Both the position numbers and the translations under genes were made by a program. From Streptomyces phaeofaciens (GTDB lineage: Bacteria > Actinomycetota > Actinomycetes > Streptomycetales > Streptomycetaceae): 64,000 bases of DNA. The stretch covers positions 117,741-181,740 of the forward strand of contig NZ_BMSA01000024.1 in assembly GCF_014648915.1 (NCBI RefSeq), in the 5' to 3' direction. Below the pieces are notes generated by a model. The model was given only the letters and a program-made list of their open reading frames with translations, searched no databases and had not been told where the DNA came from. This document shows, in pieces, positions 42,315 to 51,393 of the stretch. Every line of letters begins with the position of its first letter. The first letter of the stretch is position 1.

Positions 42315-43781
42315 ATGGCAAGCGAGGAGACCCGGACGACGACGTCCCCACCCCTGTCCCGGCACCTGCACGGTCCGTCCGTCGGTCCGGCCCCTGGTCC
42401 GTCCGCCGGTTCGTCCGTCGGTCCGCCCCGTGGTTCGTCCGCCGGCGACGGCTCGCGGACGGCCACGCACGCGTGGACGGCACGGCTGCTCATGGCCGGC
42501 ATCGTGCTGGCCGCCCTCAACCTCCGCCCCGCCATCACCAGCCTCGGCGCCCTCCTCGAAGAGGTCCGCGACGGGCTCGGCATGAGCGCGGGCCTGGCCG
42601 GGCTCCTCACCTCCGTACCGCCGCTCTGCTTCGCCGTCTTCGGCCTCACGGCCCCCCGGCTCGCCCGCCGCTTCGGCCCGGCCGCGGTCGTGTGCGCCGG
42701 GATGGCCGCCATCGCCGCGGGCCTGCTCATACGGCCCTACGCGGGCGGTACGGCCGGGTTCGTGGCCGCCAGCGCCCTCGCGCTCATGGGCATCGCGGTG
42801 AGCAACGTCCTGATGCCGGTCATCGTCAAGCGCCACTTCCCCGACCGGGTCGGCTCCATGACCGGCCTGTACTCGATGGCCCTCGCCCTCGGCACCTCGA
42901 CCGCCGCCGCGGTCACCGTCCCCCTGACCGAGACCCTGGGCGGCGACTGGCGCACCGGCCTCGCGGTGTGGGCGGGCCTGGCCGTGTCCGCCCTCCTGCC
43001 CTGGCTGGCGGTCGTCCGGCAGCGTCGGGCGCCGGCCTGTGCCGACGGTACGGCGGCGTCGCGCCAGGAAGCGGCATCCGGGGCGGCATCCGGGGCGGCA
43101 CCCGGTGCGGAGGCCCCCGCACGGCCCCACGCGCGTGCGGAGGCGGAGGAGCCCCCGCTGTCCATCACCCGCAGCCGCACCGCGTGGGCGCTCGCCGTGT
43201 TCTTCGGGCTCCAGGCCACCGCCGCCTACATCACCATGGGCTGGATGGCGCAGATCTTCCGGGACGCGGGTGTGCCCGCCTCCACGGCCGGGCTGCTCCT
43301 CGCCGTCACCATGGTCATGGGCGTGCCCCTGTCCTTCGCCATCCCGCGCCTGGCCGCCCGGCTGCCGCACCAGGGCCCGATCGTCGTCGTGCTCGCCGTC
43401 TGCGGCCTCGCCGGATACGCAGGCCTGTACCTGGCGCCCGCCGAGGGCGCCTGGGTCTGGGCGCTGCTGCTCGGCGTCTCCAACTGTGCCTTCCCGCTGG
43501 CCCTCACCATGGTCGGCATGCGGGCCAGGACCGGCGCCGGAGTGGCCCGGCTGTCGGCGTTCGCGCAGAGCACCGGCTACCTGATCTCGATCCCGGGCCC
43601 GCTCCTGGTCGGCGTCCTCTACCAGCACAGCGGGGGCTGGGGCCTGCCGCTGGCACTGATGGCGGCACTGTTGATCCCGCAGACGGTCGTGGGCGTCCTC
43701 GCGGGCCGCAACCGCACGGTGGAGGACGAGACCGCCCGCCGACCCCGCGAGCACCGGCGGGCGCACGGGGTGGGAAACTGA
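42315..43781 (+). CDS. MFS transporter, CynX/NimT type
   Basis: 488 residues. A disordered N-terminus of about 50 residues is encoded by a GGTCCGTCC-type repeat. Twelve membrane helices follow, with the CynX-type start LNLRPAITSLGALLEEVRDG and KRHFPDRVGSMTGLYSMALA. A long hydrophilic loop (RAPACADGTAASRQE) separates the two halves. Substrate unknown; related proteins export or import small anions and drugs. Regulated probably by the divergent FadR-type gene. Confidence 0.85.
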   Translation: MASEETRTTTSPPLSRHLHGPSVGPAPGPSAGSSVGPPRGSSAGDGSRTATHAWTARLLMAGIVLAALNLRPAITSLGALLEEVRDGLGMSAGLAGLLTSVPPLCFAVFGLTAPRLARRFGPAAVVCAGMAAIAAGLLIRPYAGGTAGFVAASALALMGIAVSNVLMPVIVKRHFPDRVGSMTGLYSMALALGTSTAAAVTVPLTETLGGDWRTGLAVWAGLAVSALLPWLAVVRQRRAPACADGTAASRQEAASGAASGAAPGAEAPARPHARAEAEEPPLSITRSRTAWALAVFFGLQATAAYITMGWMAQIFRDAGVPASTAGLLLAVTMVMGVPLSFAIPRLAARLPHQGPIVVVLAVCGLAGYAGLYLAPAEGAWVWALLLGVSNCAFPLALTMVGMRARTGAGVARLSAFAQSTGYLISIPGPLLVGVLYQHSGGWGLPLALMAALLIPQTVVGVLAGRNRTVEDETARRPREHRRAHGVGN

Positions 43782-43785
43782 CCGT

Positions 43786-43899
43786 ATGCCCCTCGACCCG
43801 AACCCGCAGAACGGCCAGAAGAAGATGCTGATCATCTTCGGCTCGTTCCTCGCCATCTTCGTGATCATCGCTGTCGTCGCGACGATCGCCTCGCCCTGA
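43786..43899 (+). CDS. SGM_5486 family small membrane protein
   Basis: 37 residues: MPLDPNPQNGQKKM and a single hydrophobic helix LIIFGSFLAIFVIIAVVATI. It starts 4 bp after the MFS stop, and proteins of this family (named after S. griseus SGM_5486) accompany such transporters. Role probably as a small transporter-associated subunit. Too short for many gene finders. Confidence 0.75.
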   Translation: MPLDPNPQNGQKKMLIIFGSFLAIFVIIAVVATIASP

Positions 43900-43963
43900 C
43901 GATCGCCTTGCCCTGACGACCGCCTCCCCGCCACGGCTCCCGAGAGGCGTTGGTGGGGTTAAC

Positions 43964-43983
43964 CCCCCTGTCCCCTAGGGGGT
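43964..43983 (+). terminator. hairpin after the MFS operon
   Basis: CCCCCCT and AGGGGGT-like arms around GTCCCC, 65 bp downstream of the SGM_5486-like gene. Short but GC-rich. Confidence 0.45.
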
Positions 43984-44101
43984 GAGGGTCAGGGTCAAGT
44001 GGGTGGATCACCGGATGGGGCGCAGGCCGAGGTTTCCGTAGATTCGAGATGTGGCCGCGCGAGGCGGGCCACGGTCCACTCGAAGACCCGCGGAGGCACC
44101 C

Positions 44102-44311
44102 ATGTCGGCCCAGACGCACACCCGGCACCACCCGGCTGCTGCCCCGGGCGGCATCGGCACCCGGCTGCCCTGGTGGGCCCTCGCCCTCCCCACTCTCGCC
44201 TTCATCGCCCTGCTCACCCTGATACTCAACCCGGCCGACGCCCACGCGGCCGGCGGCGACCCGGCGATCACGCATCTCGTCGAGCGCGTGCGAGAGCTCG
44301 TCGCGCGGTAG
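44102..44311 (+). CDS. small membrane protein, 69 residues
   Basis: A histidine-rich N-terminus (MSAQTHTRHHPAAAPGG), one hydrophobic helix (WWALALPTLAFIALLTLILN) and a short C-terminus (ADAHAAGGDPAITHLVERVR) in which AHA may be a signal cleavage site. ATG with GGAGG seven bases upstream. Conserved-looking in Streptomyces; function unknown. Confidence 0.65.
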   Translation: MSAQTHTRHHPAAAPGGIGTRLPWWALALPTLAFIALLTLILNPADAHAAGGDPAITHLVERVRELVAR

Positions 44312-44416
44312 CCGTGTCGATCACGCCCCGGTGTGCTCCACATACCCCCGGGCGGTGCGAAAGCCGCATGTCAACTCCCTGCGCCCCATGGCCTGTTTCA
44401 TGCGAAGCTGGGAGCC

Positions 44417-44935
44417 ATGAGCGTCGCAGAACCCCGCAGGATCGTCCTCTTCCGTCATGCGAAAGCCGACTGGTCACAGGAGACCGACCACGAGCGGCCG
44501 CTCGCCGACCGGGGCCGGCTGGACGCGGCAGCGGCCGGCCGCAGCCTCGCCGCGACCGGTGTCGCCGTCGACCTGGCCGTGTGCTCCACGGCGGTCCGGA
44601 CCCGTGAGACGTGGAAACTCGCTGTTCAGGAGCTCCCGCACCGGCCGAGAACGGTCTACGAGGAGCGGATCTACGAGGCGTCCCCGGGCGAGCTGATCGC
44701 CCTGCTCAACGAAACCCCGGAAGACGTCCGCGATCTCGTCCTGATCGGCCACAACCCGGGCATCCACGGCCTCGCCGAGATCCTCGCCGGCTCCGTCGAG
44801 GGCGACGCGGACGGGCGGATGAATGCCCACGGCTTCCCGGCCGCCTCCTTCGCCGTCCTGACCTTCGACGGCTCCTGGAAGTCCCTGGAGCCGGCCGCTG
44901 CCACCCTGGTCGACTTCTGGGCGCCGTTCGAGTGA
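44417..44935 (+). CDS. SixA-type histidine phosphatase
   Basis: 172 residues, histidine-phosphatase superfamily. The phosphohistidine motif RHAKADW lies at about 14 with nucleophile His, and the second catalytic His in LIGHNPGIHGLAEIL. E. coli SixA removes phosphate from phosphohistidine proteins; the target here is unknown. ATG at 44417. Confidence 0.87.
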   Translation: MSVAEPRRIVLFRHAKADWSQETDHERPLADRGRLDAAAAGRSLAATGVAVDLAVCSTAVRTRETWKLAVQELPHRPRTVYEERIYEASPGELIALLNETPEDVRDLVLIGHNPGIHGLAEILAGSVEGDADGRMNAHGFPAASFAVLTFDGSWKSLEPAAATLVDFWAPFE

Positions 44936-44983
44936 ACTCTCCGGTCCCGGACACCCCCCGTCCCGGGACCCCCGGCACACACG

Positions 44984-45014
44984 AGGGCCCGGCACCTTGC
45001 CGGTGCCGGGCCCT
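44984..45014. terminator. bidirectional terminator
   Basis: Perfect 13-bp stem AGGGCCCGGCACC with a 5-base loop between the convergent SixA and serB genes. Confidence 0.85.
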
Positions 45015-45040
45015 GCTCGTCGTCTCCGCGGGTGTCCGCG

Positions 45041-46255
45041 CTACTCCTCGTCGTGGGTGTCCGCCGCCTCGACCTCTTCGCGGGTGACGCCCAGCAGATA
45101 CAGCACGGTGTCGAGGAACGGCACGTTCACCGCCGTGTGCGCCGCCTCCTGCACCACCGGCTTGGCGTTGAAGGCGACGCCGAGACCGGCCGCGTTCAGC
45201 ATGTCCAGGTCGTTCGCACCGTCGCCGATCGCCACGGTCTGCGAGAGCGGTACGCCCGCCTCGGCGGCGAACCTGCGCAGCAGCCGCGCCTTGCCCGCAC
45301 GGTCCACGATCTCACCGGTCACCCGGCCGGTCAGCTTCCCGTCGACGATCTCCAGCGTGTTCGCCTGAGCGAAGTCCAGCCCCAGCCGCTCCTTCAGATC
45401 GTCGGTGACCTGCGTGAAACCGCCGGAGACCACACCCACCTGGTAGCCGAGCCGCTTCAGCGTCCGGATCAGTGTGCGCGCGCCCGGCGTCAGCCGCACC
45501 TCGGTGCGCACCTTCTCCACGACCGAGGCGTCCAGCCCCTCCAGCAGCGCCACCCGCGCGTGCAGGGACTGCTCGAAGTCCAGCTCACCACGCATCGCCG
45601 CGGCCGTCACCTCGGCGACCTTGTCCTCGCAGCCGGCGTGCGCGGCGAAGAGCTCGATCACCTCGTCCTGGATGAGGGTGGAGTCCACGTCCATCACGAC
45701 GAGCCGCTGGGCCCGCCGGTGCAGGCCCGCGTCCACGACCGCGACATCCACGCCGAGCGCGGCCGCGTCCGTGACCAGGGCGGGGCGCAGCTGCGAGGTC
45801 TCCACGCCGGAGATCGCGAACTCGACGGCCGTCACCGGGTACTTGGCGAGCCGGAAGATACGGTCGATGTTGCCGCCGGTCTTGGTGATCCGCGCGGCGA
45901 TCGCGGCGGTGGCCTCCGCGGTGAGCGGATGGCCCAGCACGGTCACCAGGGAGCGCCCCAGGCCACGCGGCCGGTTGTCGCCGAGGCCCGAGATGATGTC
46001 CGCCTGCATCTTCATCGACTCGGCCCAGCTGTGGACCGTGGAGCGCAGGTCACCCTCCAGACCGGACGGCGGCTCGGTCACGAGCGCGCACAGCACCATC
46101 CGGCCACGGGTGACGACCTGCTCGATGTCGACCACGTCGACGGAGAAGGCGGCGAGGGTGTCGAAGAGGCCGGCCGTGATGCCCGGCCTGTCCTTGCCGA
46201 AGATCCTGACAAGGAGAGTAGGGACGTCTGAGGACGAAGTCTGCGAAGTGCTCAT
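45041..46255 (-). CDS. serB: phosphoserine phosphatase with ACT domains
   Basis: 404 residues. Two N-terminal ACT-like modules (VRIFGKDRPGITAGLFDTLA and VTVLGHPLTAEATAAIAARI) precede the HAD domain with VVMDVDSTLIQDEVIELFA near residue 188, VVSGGFTQVTDDL and GDGANDLDMLNAAGLGVAF. Last step of L-serine synthesis; ACT domains suggest serine feedback. Actinobacterial SerB2 proteins share this layout. Acts in the cytoplasm. Confidence 0.93.
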   Translation of the reverse strand: MSTSQTSSSDVPTLLVRIFGKDRPGITAGLFDTLAAFSVDVVDIEQVVTRGRMVLCALVTEPPSGLEGDLRSTVHSWAESMKMQADIISGLGDNRPRGLGRSLVTVLGHPLTAEATAAIAARITKTGGNIDRIFRLAKYPVTAVEFAISGVETSQLRPALVTDAAALGVDVAVVDAGLHRRAQRLVVMDVDSTLIQDEVIELFAAHAGCEDKVAEVTAAAMRGELDFEQSLHARVALLEGLDASVVEKVRTEVRLTPGARTLIRTLKRLGYQVGVVSGGFTQVTDDLKERLGLDFAQANTLEIVDGKLTGRVTGEIVDRAGKARLLRRFAAEAGVPLSQTVAIGDGANDLDMLNAAGLGVAFNAKPVVQEAAHTAVNVPFLDTVLYLLGVTREEVEAADTHDEE

Positions 46256-46382
46256 GATGTACCCACCGTATCCGGCACCCAGTGCCGGACGCCGCTCAGG
46301 TCCGCCCAGCGGACAGGGAACAGTGGGCGTCGCGCAGATGAAGCAGCCCTTACGTCATGCCGCGCGCACCCGCCGTGTCCCG

Positions 46383-48566
46383 TCACCGCGGCTTCTTCGG
46401 CCCCCTCGGCGCGGGCGGCGGTGGCGGGGGAGGAGGCGGAGTCCCGTCGTCCGGCCCACCCCCACCGGGCCGCCGAGGAGGCAACGGCCCCACCGGCCCC
46501 ACGACGGTCGGCGCGCCGTACACGTCATCTGGCCCGGGGCTTTGGCCGGGCGCCTGCCCGGGGCCTCGGCCGGGCGTCTGCCCGGACCCTTGCCCGGGCG
46601 CCTGCCCGGGGCCTTGACCAGGCCCCTGGCCGGGCGCTTGCCTTGGACTCCGGCCGGGCGCCTGCCCGGACCCTTGCCCGGGCGTCTGCCCGGACCCTTG
46701 GCCGGGCGCTCGCCTTGGACCCTGCCCGGACCCCTGCCCCGATCCCCGCCCCGGCGCCCCGGACAGCCCGCCGGATCCACGCCCGCTCGCTCCTCCGGCC
46801 CCCCGCCCGCCTCCCGCCCCGGGCTCACCCGGCCGCGCGCTCTCGTACGACCTCCCCTGCGGAGCCCCGCCGCCACGGCCGCCACCGCCGCTGCCGTCGC
46901 CGCCCCGCCCTTCACCGGGTCGCGCGTCCTGCGGCCCCCGCACCTCGTCCGGCATCCGCAGATAGGGATTGGTCGCCGGGTTCGGCGGCCGGTACGACGC
47001 GTTCGGCGCGTACGGCCCGGCGCCCTCGCCACGCCCCTGACCCGCACCCGCGTCCGCCCCGACGCCCGTGTCCACCCCCGCGCCCACTCCCGACCCCGCC
47101 CCGACCCCGACCCCCACGTCACCCAGTGCCAGCCGCGCCGCCCGCCGCCCGGCGGCGCCCGTGGCGGACGCCAGCAGCGCTCCCGCGGCCCCCGCCCCCG
47201 CCCCCCACACCGCGCCGAGGAGCAACGCCGGGCCGGCGTTCTGGTGCAGCTCGATCCCGGCGCCGAACGCGTCGAAGCCGAGCACGGACAGCGAGGCGTC
47301 CACGGACACCGCCGCCAGCCACCCCAGCAGCGGCAGCGCCACCGCCGTCACGATCCCCAGCCGCAGCGCACACCGCCCCACGAACCCGGTGACGCCGCGT
47401 CCACCCGCGCCCGCACCGACCCCGACCCCGGCCCCGACCGGCGTGCGCGCCGCGGCCAGCACCCCCGCCAGCAGCATCATCACCGCCGTGGCCACGCCCA
47501 GCAGCCACACCCGGCCGTCCAGCTCGGCCAGCCGGCCCAGCGTCACCGACTGCCCGGAGCGGGAGCCGAGCAGGTCGTCCAGCGGGTCGGGGAGGACCTG
47601 CTTGAGCACGCCCGTGGCCTTGCCGTCCCAGGGCACGAACAGGCCGATCGAGAGGCCCAGCCACACCCCGTTCGGGGCGCCGAGCAGCGCCGCTCCCGCG
47701 ATCCGTTTCGGATGCGCGTCACCGATCGCCGCGTACGCCGCCGCCGCCAGCCCGGCCGCCACGGCCAGCAGCACCACGGTGACCAGGGCGGACACCGCCG
47801 GCCGTACCGTGCGGTGCACCGTCTCCCACCCGCGCGGCAGGGGGGTGCGGCGCGAGGCGAGCAGGGCGATCAGCAGGATCCCCGCCGACCAGACGAGCCC
47901 GCCGAGCAGGGTGGGCGCGGTGTCGACGGTGAACCCGACCGCGGCCTTCGCCTCGATCAGGTCCCCGACCCGGTCGGGCAGCAGCCCCCCGATGTCCCCG
48001 ACGTCCCCGAGCCCGGGAATCTCCAGTCCGCCGCCACCGCCCCCGCCGCCGCCTCCGACACCGGGCAGGTCGTCCAGCCCGAGCGCGCCGCCGTCGAGCG
48101 TGATGACGTCGTGCCCCGCCCAGGCCAGCCCGCCCAGCATCGCCACGAACAGCGCGACCACCGCGCCCGCGCGGGCGAGGAGTTCGGCCGGCGCGACCAC
48201 AACTCCGGCCGTGCGCAGGGACCGTAGGAAGAACCACGACAGCAGCAGGGCCCCGACCAGGCCCACGCCCAATGGCGTGATCTCGATGGCCGTGTTCGCC
48301 TCTGCGCCCGTCAGGCCGAACGCCGACACATCGCCGGACGGTGTCACCGAACCGCCCGCCCCCAGTGCCACGACCGCCGCCGTCATCGGCCCCAACGAGC
48401 CCACCGTGTCCGCGCCCAGCAGATGCAGGCCGAGCGCAGCCGTCCCGGCCATCCCGATCAACGCCCAGCTCACCGCGGCGATCGCGGACAGCAGCACGTC
48501 CACCCACGGGACGCTCCCACCGTACGCAGCGCCCTTGTCGCTCCCGATCCCTGTGCCGGCACTCAT
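46383..48566 (-). CDS. streptophobe family membrane protein with repetitive tail
   Basis: 727 residues. About 11 hydrophobic helices fill residues 20-500, with a poly-glycine loop (VGGGGGGGGGGLEIPG) near 175. The last ~220 residues are disordered and repetitive: PGQGSGQTPGRGPGQAPGQ-type units, then a proline run near the C-terminus (TPPPPPPPPPAPRGPKKPR). Streptophobe proteins are a Streptomyces-restricted membrane family of unknown role. The tail coding region 46500-46760 is built of degenerate 15-bp-scale repeats. Upstream intergenic DNA is shared with the divergent FHA-ABC gene. Confidence 0.82.
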   Translation of the reverse strand: MSAGTGIGSDKGAAYGGSVPWVDVLLSAIAAVSWALIGMAGTAALGLHLLGADTVGSLGPMTAAVVALGAGGSVTPSGDVSAFGLTGAEANTAIEITPLGVGLVGALLLSWFFLRSLRTAGVVVAPAELLARAGAVVALFVAMLGGLAWAGHDVITLDGGALGLDDLPGVGGGGGGGGGGLEIPGLGDVGDIGGLLPDRVGDLIEAKAAVGFTVDTAPTLLGGLVWSAGILLIALLASRRTPLPRGWETVHRTVRPAVSALVTVVLLAVAAGLAAAAYAAIGDAHPKRIAGAALLGAPNGVWLGLSIGLFVPWDGKATGVLKQVLPDPLDDLLGSRSGQSVTLGRLAELDGRVWLLGVATAVMMLLAGVLAAARTPVGAGVGVGAGAGGRGVTGFVGRCALRLGIVTAVALPLLGWLAAVSVDASLSVLGFDAFGAGIELHQNAGPALLLGAVWGAGAGAAGALLASATGAAGRRAARLALGDVGVGVGAGSGVGAGVDTGVGADAGAGQGRGEGAGPYAPNASYRPPNPATNPYLRMPDEVRGPQDARPGEGRGGDGSGGGGRGGGAPQGRSYESARPGEPGAGGGRGAGGASGRGSGGLSGAPGRGSGQGSGQGPRRAPGQGSGQTPGQGSGQAPGRSPRQAPGQGPGQGPGQAPGQGSGQTPGRGPGQAPGQSPGPDDVYGAPTVVGPVGPLPPRRPGGGGPDDGTPPPPPPPPPAPRGPKKPR
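46540..46760 (-). repeat. GC-rich tandem repeats encoding the PGQ-rich tail
   Basis: Imperfect repeats of CTGCCCGGG/CTTGCCCGGGCG-like units, in frame within the streptophobe gene, encoding PGQ, SGQ and PGR triads. Likely hot spot for length variation. Confidence 0.75.
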
Positions 48567-48758
48567 GCAGACCCCCCGATCCGCGCGCGGCGGCGAAGAT
48601 CGCCGCTTCCGTCCCCCTCGCGTGCGTTTACCACTCTCCGGGCCGATTTCAACCCCGTCAACGGGGACGGCCGATGCGCTCGCCCAGGCTCTTCACAAGG
48701 CCCGACTTTCGGTCAGGGGGCCGGGCCTGAAATAGTTCCCGACGATGTTCGACATCCC

Positions 48759-48764
48759 TAGACT
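48759..48764 (+). promoter_or_regulatory. -10 box of the FHA-ABC gene
   Basis: TAGACT ends seven bases before the ATG at 48772; a poor TTCCCG lies 17 bases upstream. This supports a leaderless start at 48772. Confidence 0.45.
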
Positions 48765-48771
48765 CCCTGTG

Positions 48772-51324
48772 ATGGGGCGTAACTCGGGGGACTACTCAGT
48801 GGGGCATGGAGTGCCGGAACTCGTACTGGAATTGAACGGACGCACCTGGACGCTCGACACGTCCAGGCCATACACCCTCGGACGTGATCCGCAGGGGGAC
48901 CTCGTGTTCGAGGACGCCAGGGTCTCCTGGCGCCACGCCACGGTCAGCTTCAACGGCCGCAGTTGGGTCATCGAGGACCACGGCAGCACCAACGGCACGT
49001 TCGTGCAGGGCCAGCGGATCCATCAGCTGGAGATCGGCCCGGGTACGGCGGTGCACCTGGGCAACGCGACCGACGGCCCGCGCGTGAACGTCTCGGGGGC
49101 GCAGGCGCCCGTCGCGCAGCCCCAGCAGCAGCCGTACGCCGCGCAGGGCGCGAACCAGGCGTGGGCCCAGCCCGCGCCCCAGCCGCCGGCCGCGAACACC
49201 GCGCAGCCCGGCTGGCAGCAGCCGCAGCAGGCCGCCGCACCGCGGATCCCGCAGCAGGGACAGGGCCCCGGCGTCGGCGCGGGGGCGCCGCCGGTCTACG
49301 GCGACCGCAGCCCCACCACGTTCCACCAGTTCTCCCTCGGCCGCGTGATGCGCATCGGCCGTGCGCTGGAGAACGACCTGGTCGTCTCCGACCTCCAGGT
49401 CTCCCGCAACCACGCCGAGTTCCACTCGACGCCCGACGGCCGCATGGAGATCCGCGACCTCGGCTCGCACAACGGTACGTACGTCAACGGTCAGCCGATC
49501 GCCAAGGGCGGCACCCAGCTGCTCGGCCCCACCGACATCGTCGGCGTCGGCCACTCGACGTTCCGGATCGTCGGCGACCGGCTCGAGGAGTTCGTCGACA
49601 CCGGTGAGGTCTCCTTCTCCGCCCGCCACCTCACCGTCACGGTCGACGGCGGCAAGCAGATCCTCAAGGACGTCTCCTTCGGCGTCCCGGAGAAGTCGCT
49701 GATCGCGGTCATCGGACCGTCCGGTTCCGGCAAGTCGACGCTGCTCAAGGCGCTGACCGGCTACCGCCCGGCCAACCAGGGCGACGTCCTCTACGACAAC
49801 CGGAACCTGTACAAGCAGTTCGCCGAGCTGCGCCAGCGCATCGGTCTGGTCCCGCAGGACGACATCCTGCACAAGGAACTGACGGTCAAGCGGGCCCTGA
49901 AGTACGCGGCCAAGCTCCGCTTCCCCGCCGACACCACGGGCGCCGAGCGCGACGCCCGTATCGACGAGGTGCTGCGCGAGCTGAAGCTCGACATCCACAA
50001 AGAGAAGAAGATCACCTCCCTCTCCGGCGGCCAGCGCAAGCGCGTGTCGGTGGCCCTGGAGCTGCTCACCAAGCCGTCGCTGATCTTCCTGGACGAGCCG
50101 ACCTCCGGCCTCGACCCGGGCATGGACCGTGACGTCATGCAGCTGCTGCGCGGCCTCGCCGACGACGGCCGCACGGTCCTCGTCGTCACGCACTCGGTGG
50201 CCGAACTCGCGATCTGCGACAAGCTGCTCGTGATGGCGCCGGGCGGTGCCGTCGCCTACTTCGGTCCGCCCGAGGAGGCACTGAACTTCTTCGGCTACGA
50301 CACCTGGGCCGACGTCTTCTCCGCCTTCGAGAACTACCGCGACTACGACTGGGCGGGCCGCTGGAAGGGTTCGCAGCACTACCAGATGTACGCCGCGGAC
50401 ATCGACGCCATCGCGCCGCAGTCCGTACAGATGCCGCCGATGCAGGCGATGAAGCCGCCGAAGCCGCAGGGCTGGATGTCGCAGTTCGTCACCCTGGTGC
50501 GCCGCTACACGTCGGTGATCGCCTCCGACAAGGGCTTCCTCGCCCTGTCGGTGATCCTGCCGGTCGTCCTCGGTTCGGTGAGCCTGCTCATCGACTCGGG
50601 CAACAGCCTGCTGCCCAACCCGGTGAACCCGAAGACCGGCCGGATCATCCCCAACGGCACGGCCACCACCGTCCTGCTGATCCTCGCGGTCGGCGCCTGC
50701 TTCGCGGGTGCGGCGAACTCCGTCCGTGAGCTGATCAAGGAACGGGTCATCTACGAGCGGGAGCGCGCCACCGGCCTGTCCCGCTCGGCGTACCTGATGT
50801 CCAAGGTGTTCGTGCTCGGCCTGGTCACCGTGTTCCAGGGGCTGCTGGTCGGCGTCATCGGCTTCTCCAGCCGGGAGATCCCGGCGGAGGGCCTGATCCT
50901 CAAGAGCGCGCCGCTGGTGGAACTGTGCCTGCCGATCATGGCGCTCGGCTTCACCTCGATGATGTTCGGCCTGATCATCTCCTCGCTGGTGAAGACGGCC
51001 GAGAAGACCATGCCGCTGCTGGTCATGTTCGCGATCATCCAGGTGGTGTTCACGGGCTGCCTGTTCGCCCTGGGCGGCTCGATCGGCGTCAACGAGTTCT
51101 CGTACCTGATGCCGTCCCGCTGGGCGGTCGGCGCCGCGGGCGCCACGCTGGACTTCAACAAGATCAGCCCGCCGGCGGACGGCAACGACAGCGACCCGCT
51201 GTGGGAGCACACCGTCGGGGCCTGGGGCCTGGACATGGTCGCCCTGATCGCCCTCGGCGTGATCTGCGGCTTCTTCGTGGCCCGCTTCCTGCGCCGCCAC
51301 GAGCCCGAGGTCATGCGCAAGTAG
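48772..51324 (+). CDS. FHA-domain ABC transporter (Rv1747/ABCG-like)
   Basis: 850 residues. FHA domain 1 (YTLGRDPQGDLVFEDARVSW, SWVIEDHGSTNGTFVQG), a glutamine/proline-rich linker, and FHA domain 2 (RVMRIGRALENDLVVSDLQV, DLGSHNGTYVNGQPI). The ATPase follows: Walker A VIGPSGSGKSTLLKAL, signature SLSGGQRKRVSVALELL, Walker B LIFLDEPTSGLDPG. A C-terminal ABC2 membrane domain has about six helices. FHA domains read phosphothreonine, so a Ser/Thr kinase probably controls export; in Mycobacterium Rv1747 this is so. Starts at 48745 and 48811 are possible. Confidence 0.9.
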   Translation: MGRNSGDYSVGHGVPELVLELNGRTWTLDTSRPYTLGRDPQGDLVFEDARVSWRHATVSFNGRSWVIEDHGSTNGTFVQGQRIHQLEIGPGTAVHLGNATDGPRVNVSGAQAPVAQPQQQPYAAQGANQAWAQPAPQPPAANTAQPGWQQPQQAAAPRIPQQGQGPGVGAGAPPVYGDRSPTTFHQFSLGRVMRIGRALENDLVVSDLQVSRNHAEFHSTPDGRMEIRDLGSHNGTYVNGQPIAKGGTQLLGPTDIVGVGHSTFRIVGDRLEEFVDTGEVSFSARHLTVTVDGGKQILKDVSFGVPEKSLIAVIGPSGSGKSTLLKALTGYRPANQGDVLYDNRNLYKQFAELRQRIGLVPQDDILHKELTVKRALKYAAKLRFPADTTGAERDARIDEVLRELKLDIHKEKKITSLSGGQRKRVSVALELLTKPSLIFLDEPTSGLDPGMDRDVMQLLRGLADDGRTVLVVTHSVAELAICDKLLVMAPGGAVAYFGPPEEALNFFGYDTWADVFSAFENYRDYDWAGRWKGSQHYQMYAADIDAIAPQSVQMPPMQAMKPPKPQGWMSQFVTLVRRYTSVIASDKGFLALSVILPVVLGSVSLLIDSGNSLLPNPVNPKTGRIIPNGTATTVLLILAVGACFAGAANSVRELIKERVIYERERATGLSRSAYLMSKVFVLGLVTVFQGLLVGVIGFSSREIPAEGLILKSAPLVELCLPIMALGFTSMMFGLIISSLVKTAEKTMPLLVMFAIIQVVFTGCLFALGGSIGVNEFSYLMPSRWAVGAAGATLDFNKISPPADGNDSDPLWEHTVGAWGLDMVALIALGVICGFFVARFLRRHEPEVMRK

Positions 51325-51338
51325 CGTGCCGTGCACGA

Positions 51339-51381
51339 CGCCGAAGGGCGGCGCCCCATGACGGGGCGCCGCCCTTCGGCG
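51339..51381. terminator. bidirectional terminator
   Basis: Perfect 19-bp stem CGCCGAAGGGCGGCGCCCC with a 5-base loop between the convergent FHA-ABC and transglycosylase genes. Confidence 0.88.
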
Positions 51382-51393
51382 TGCGGCGGCGGG

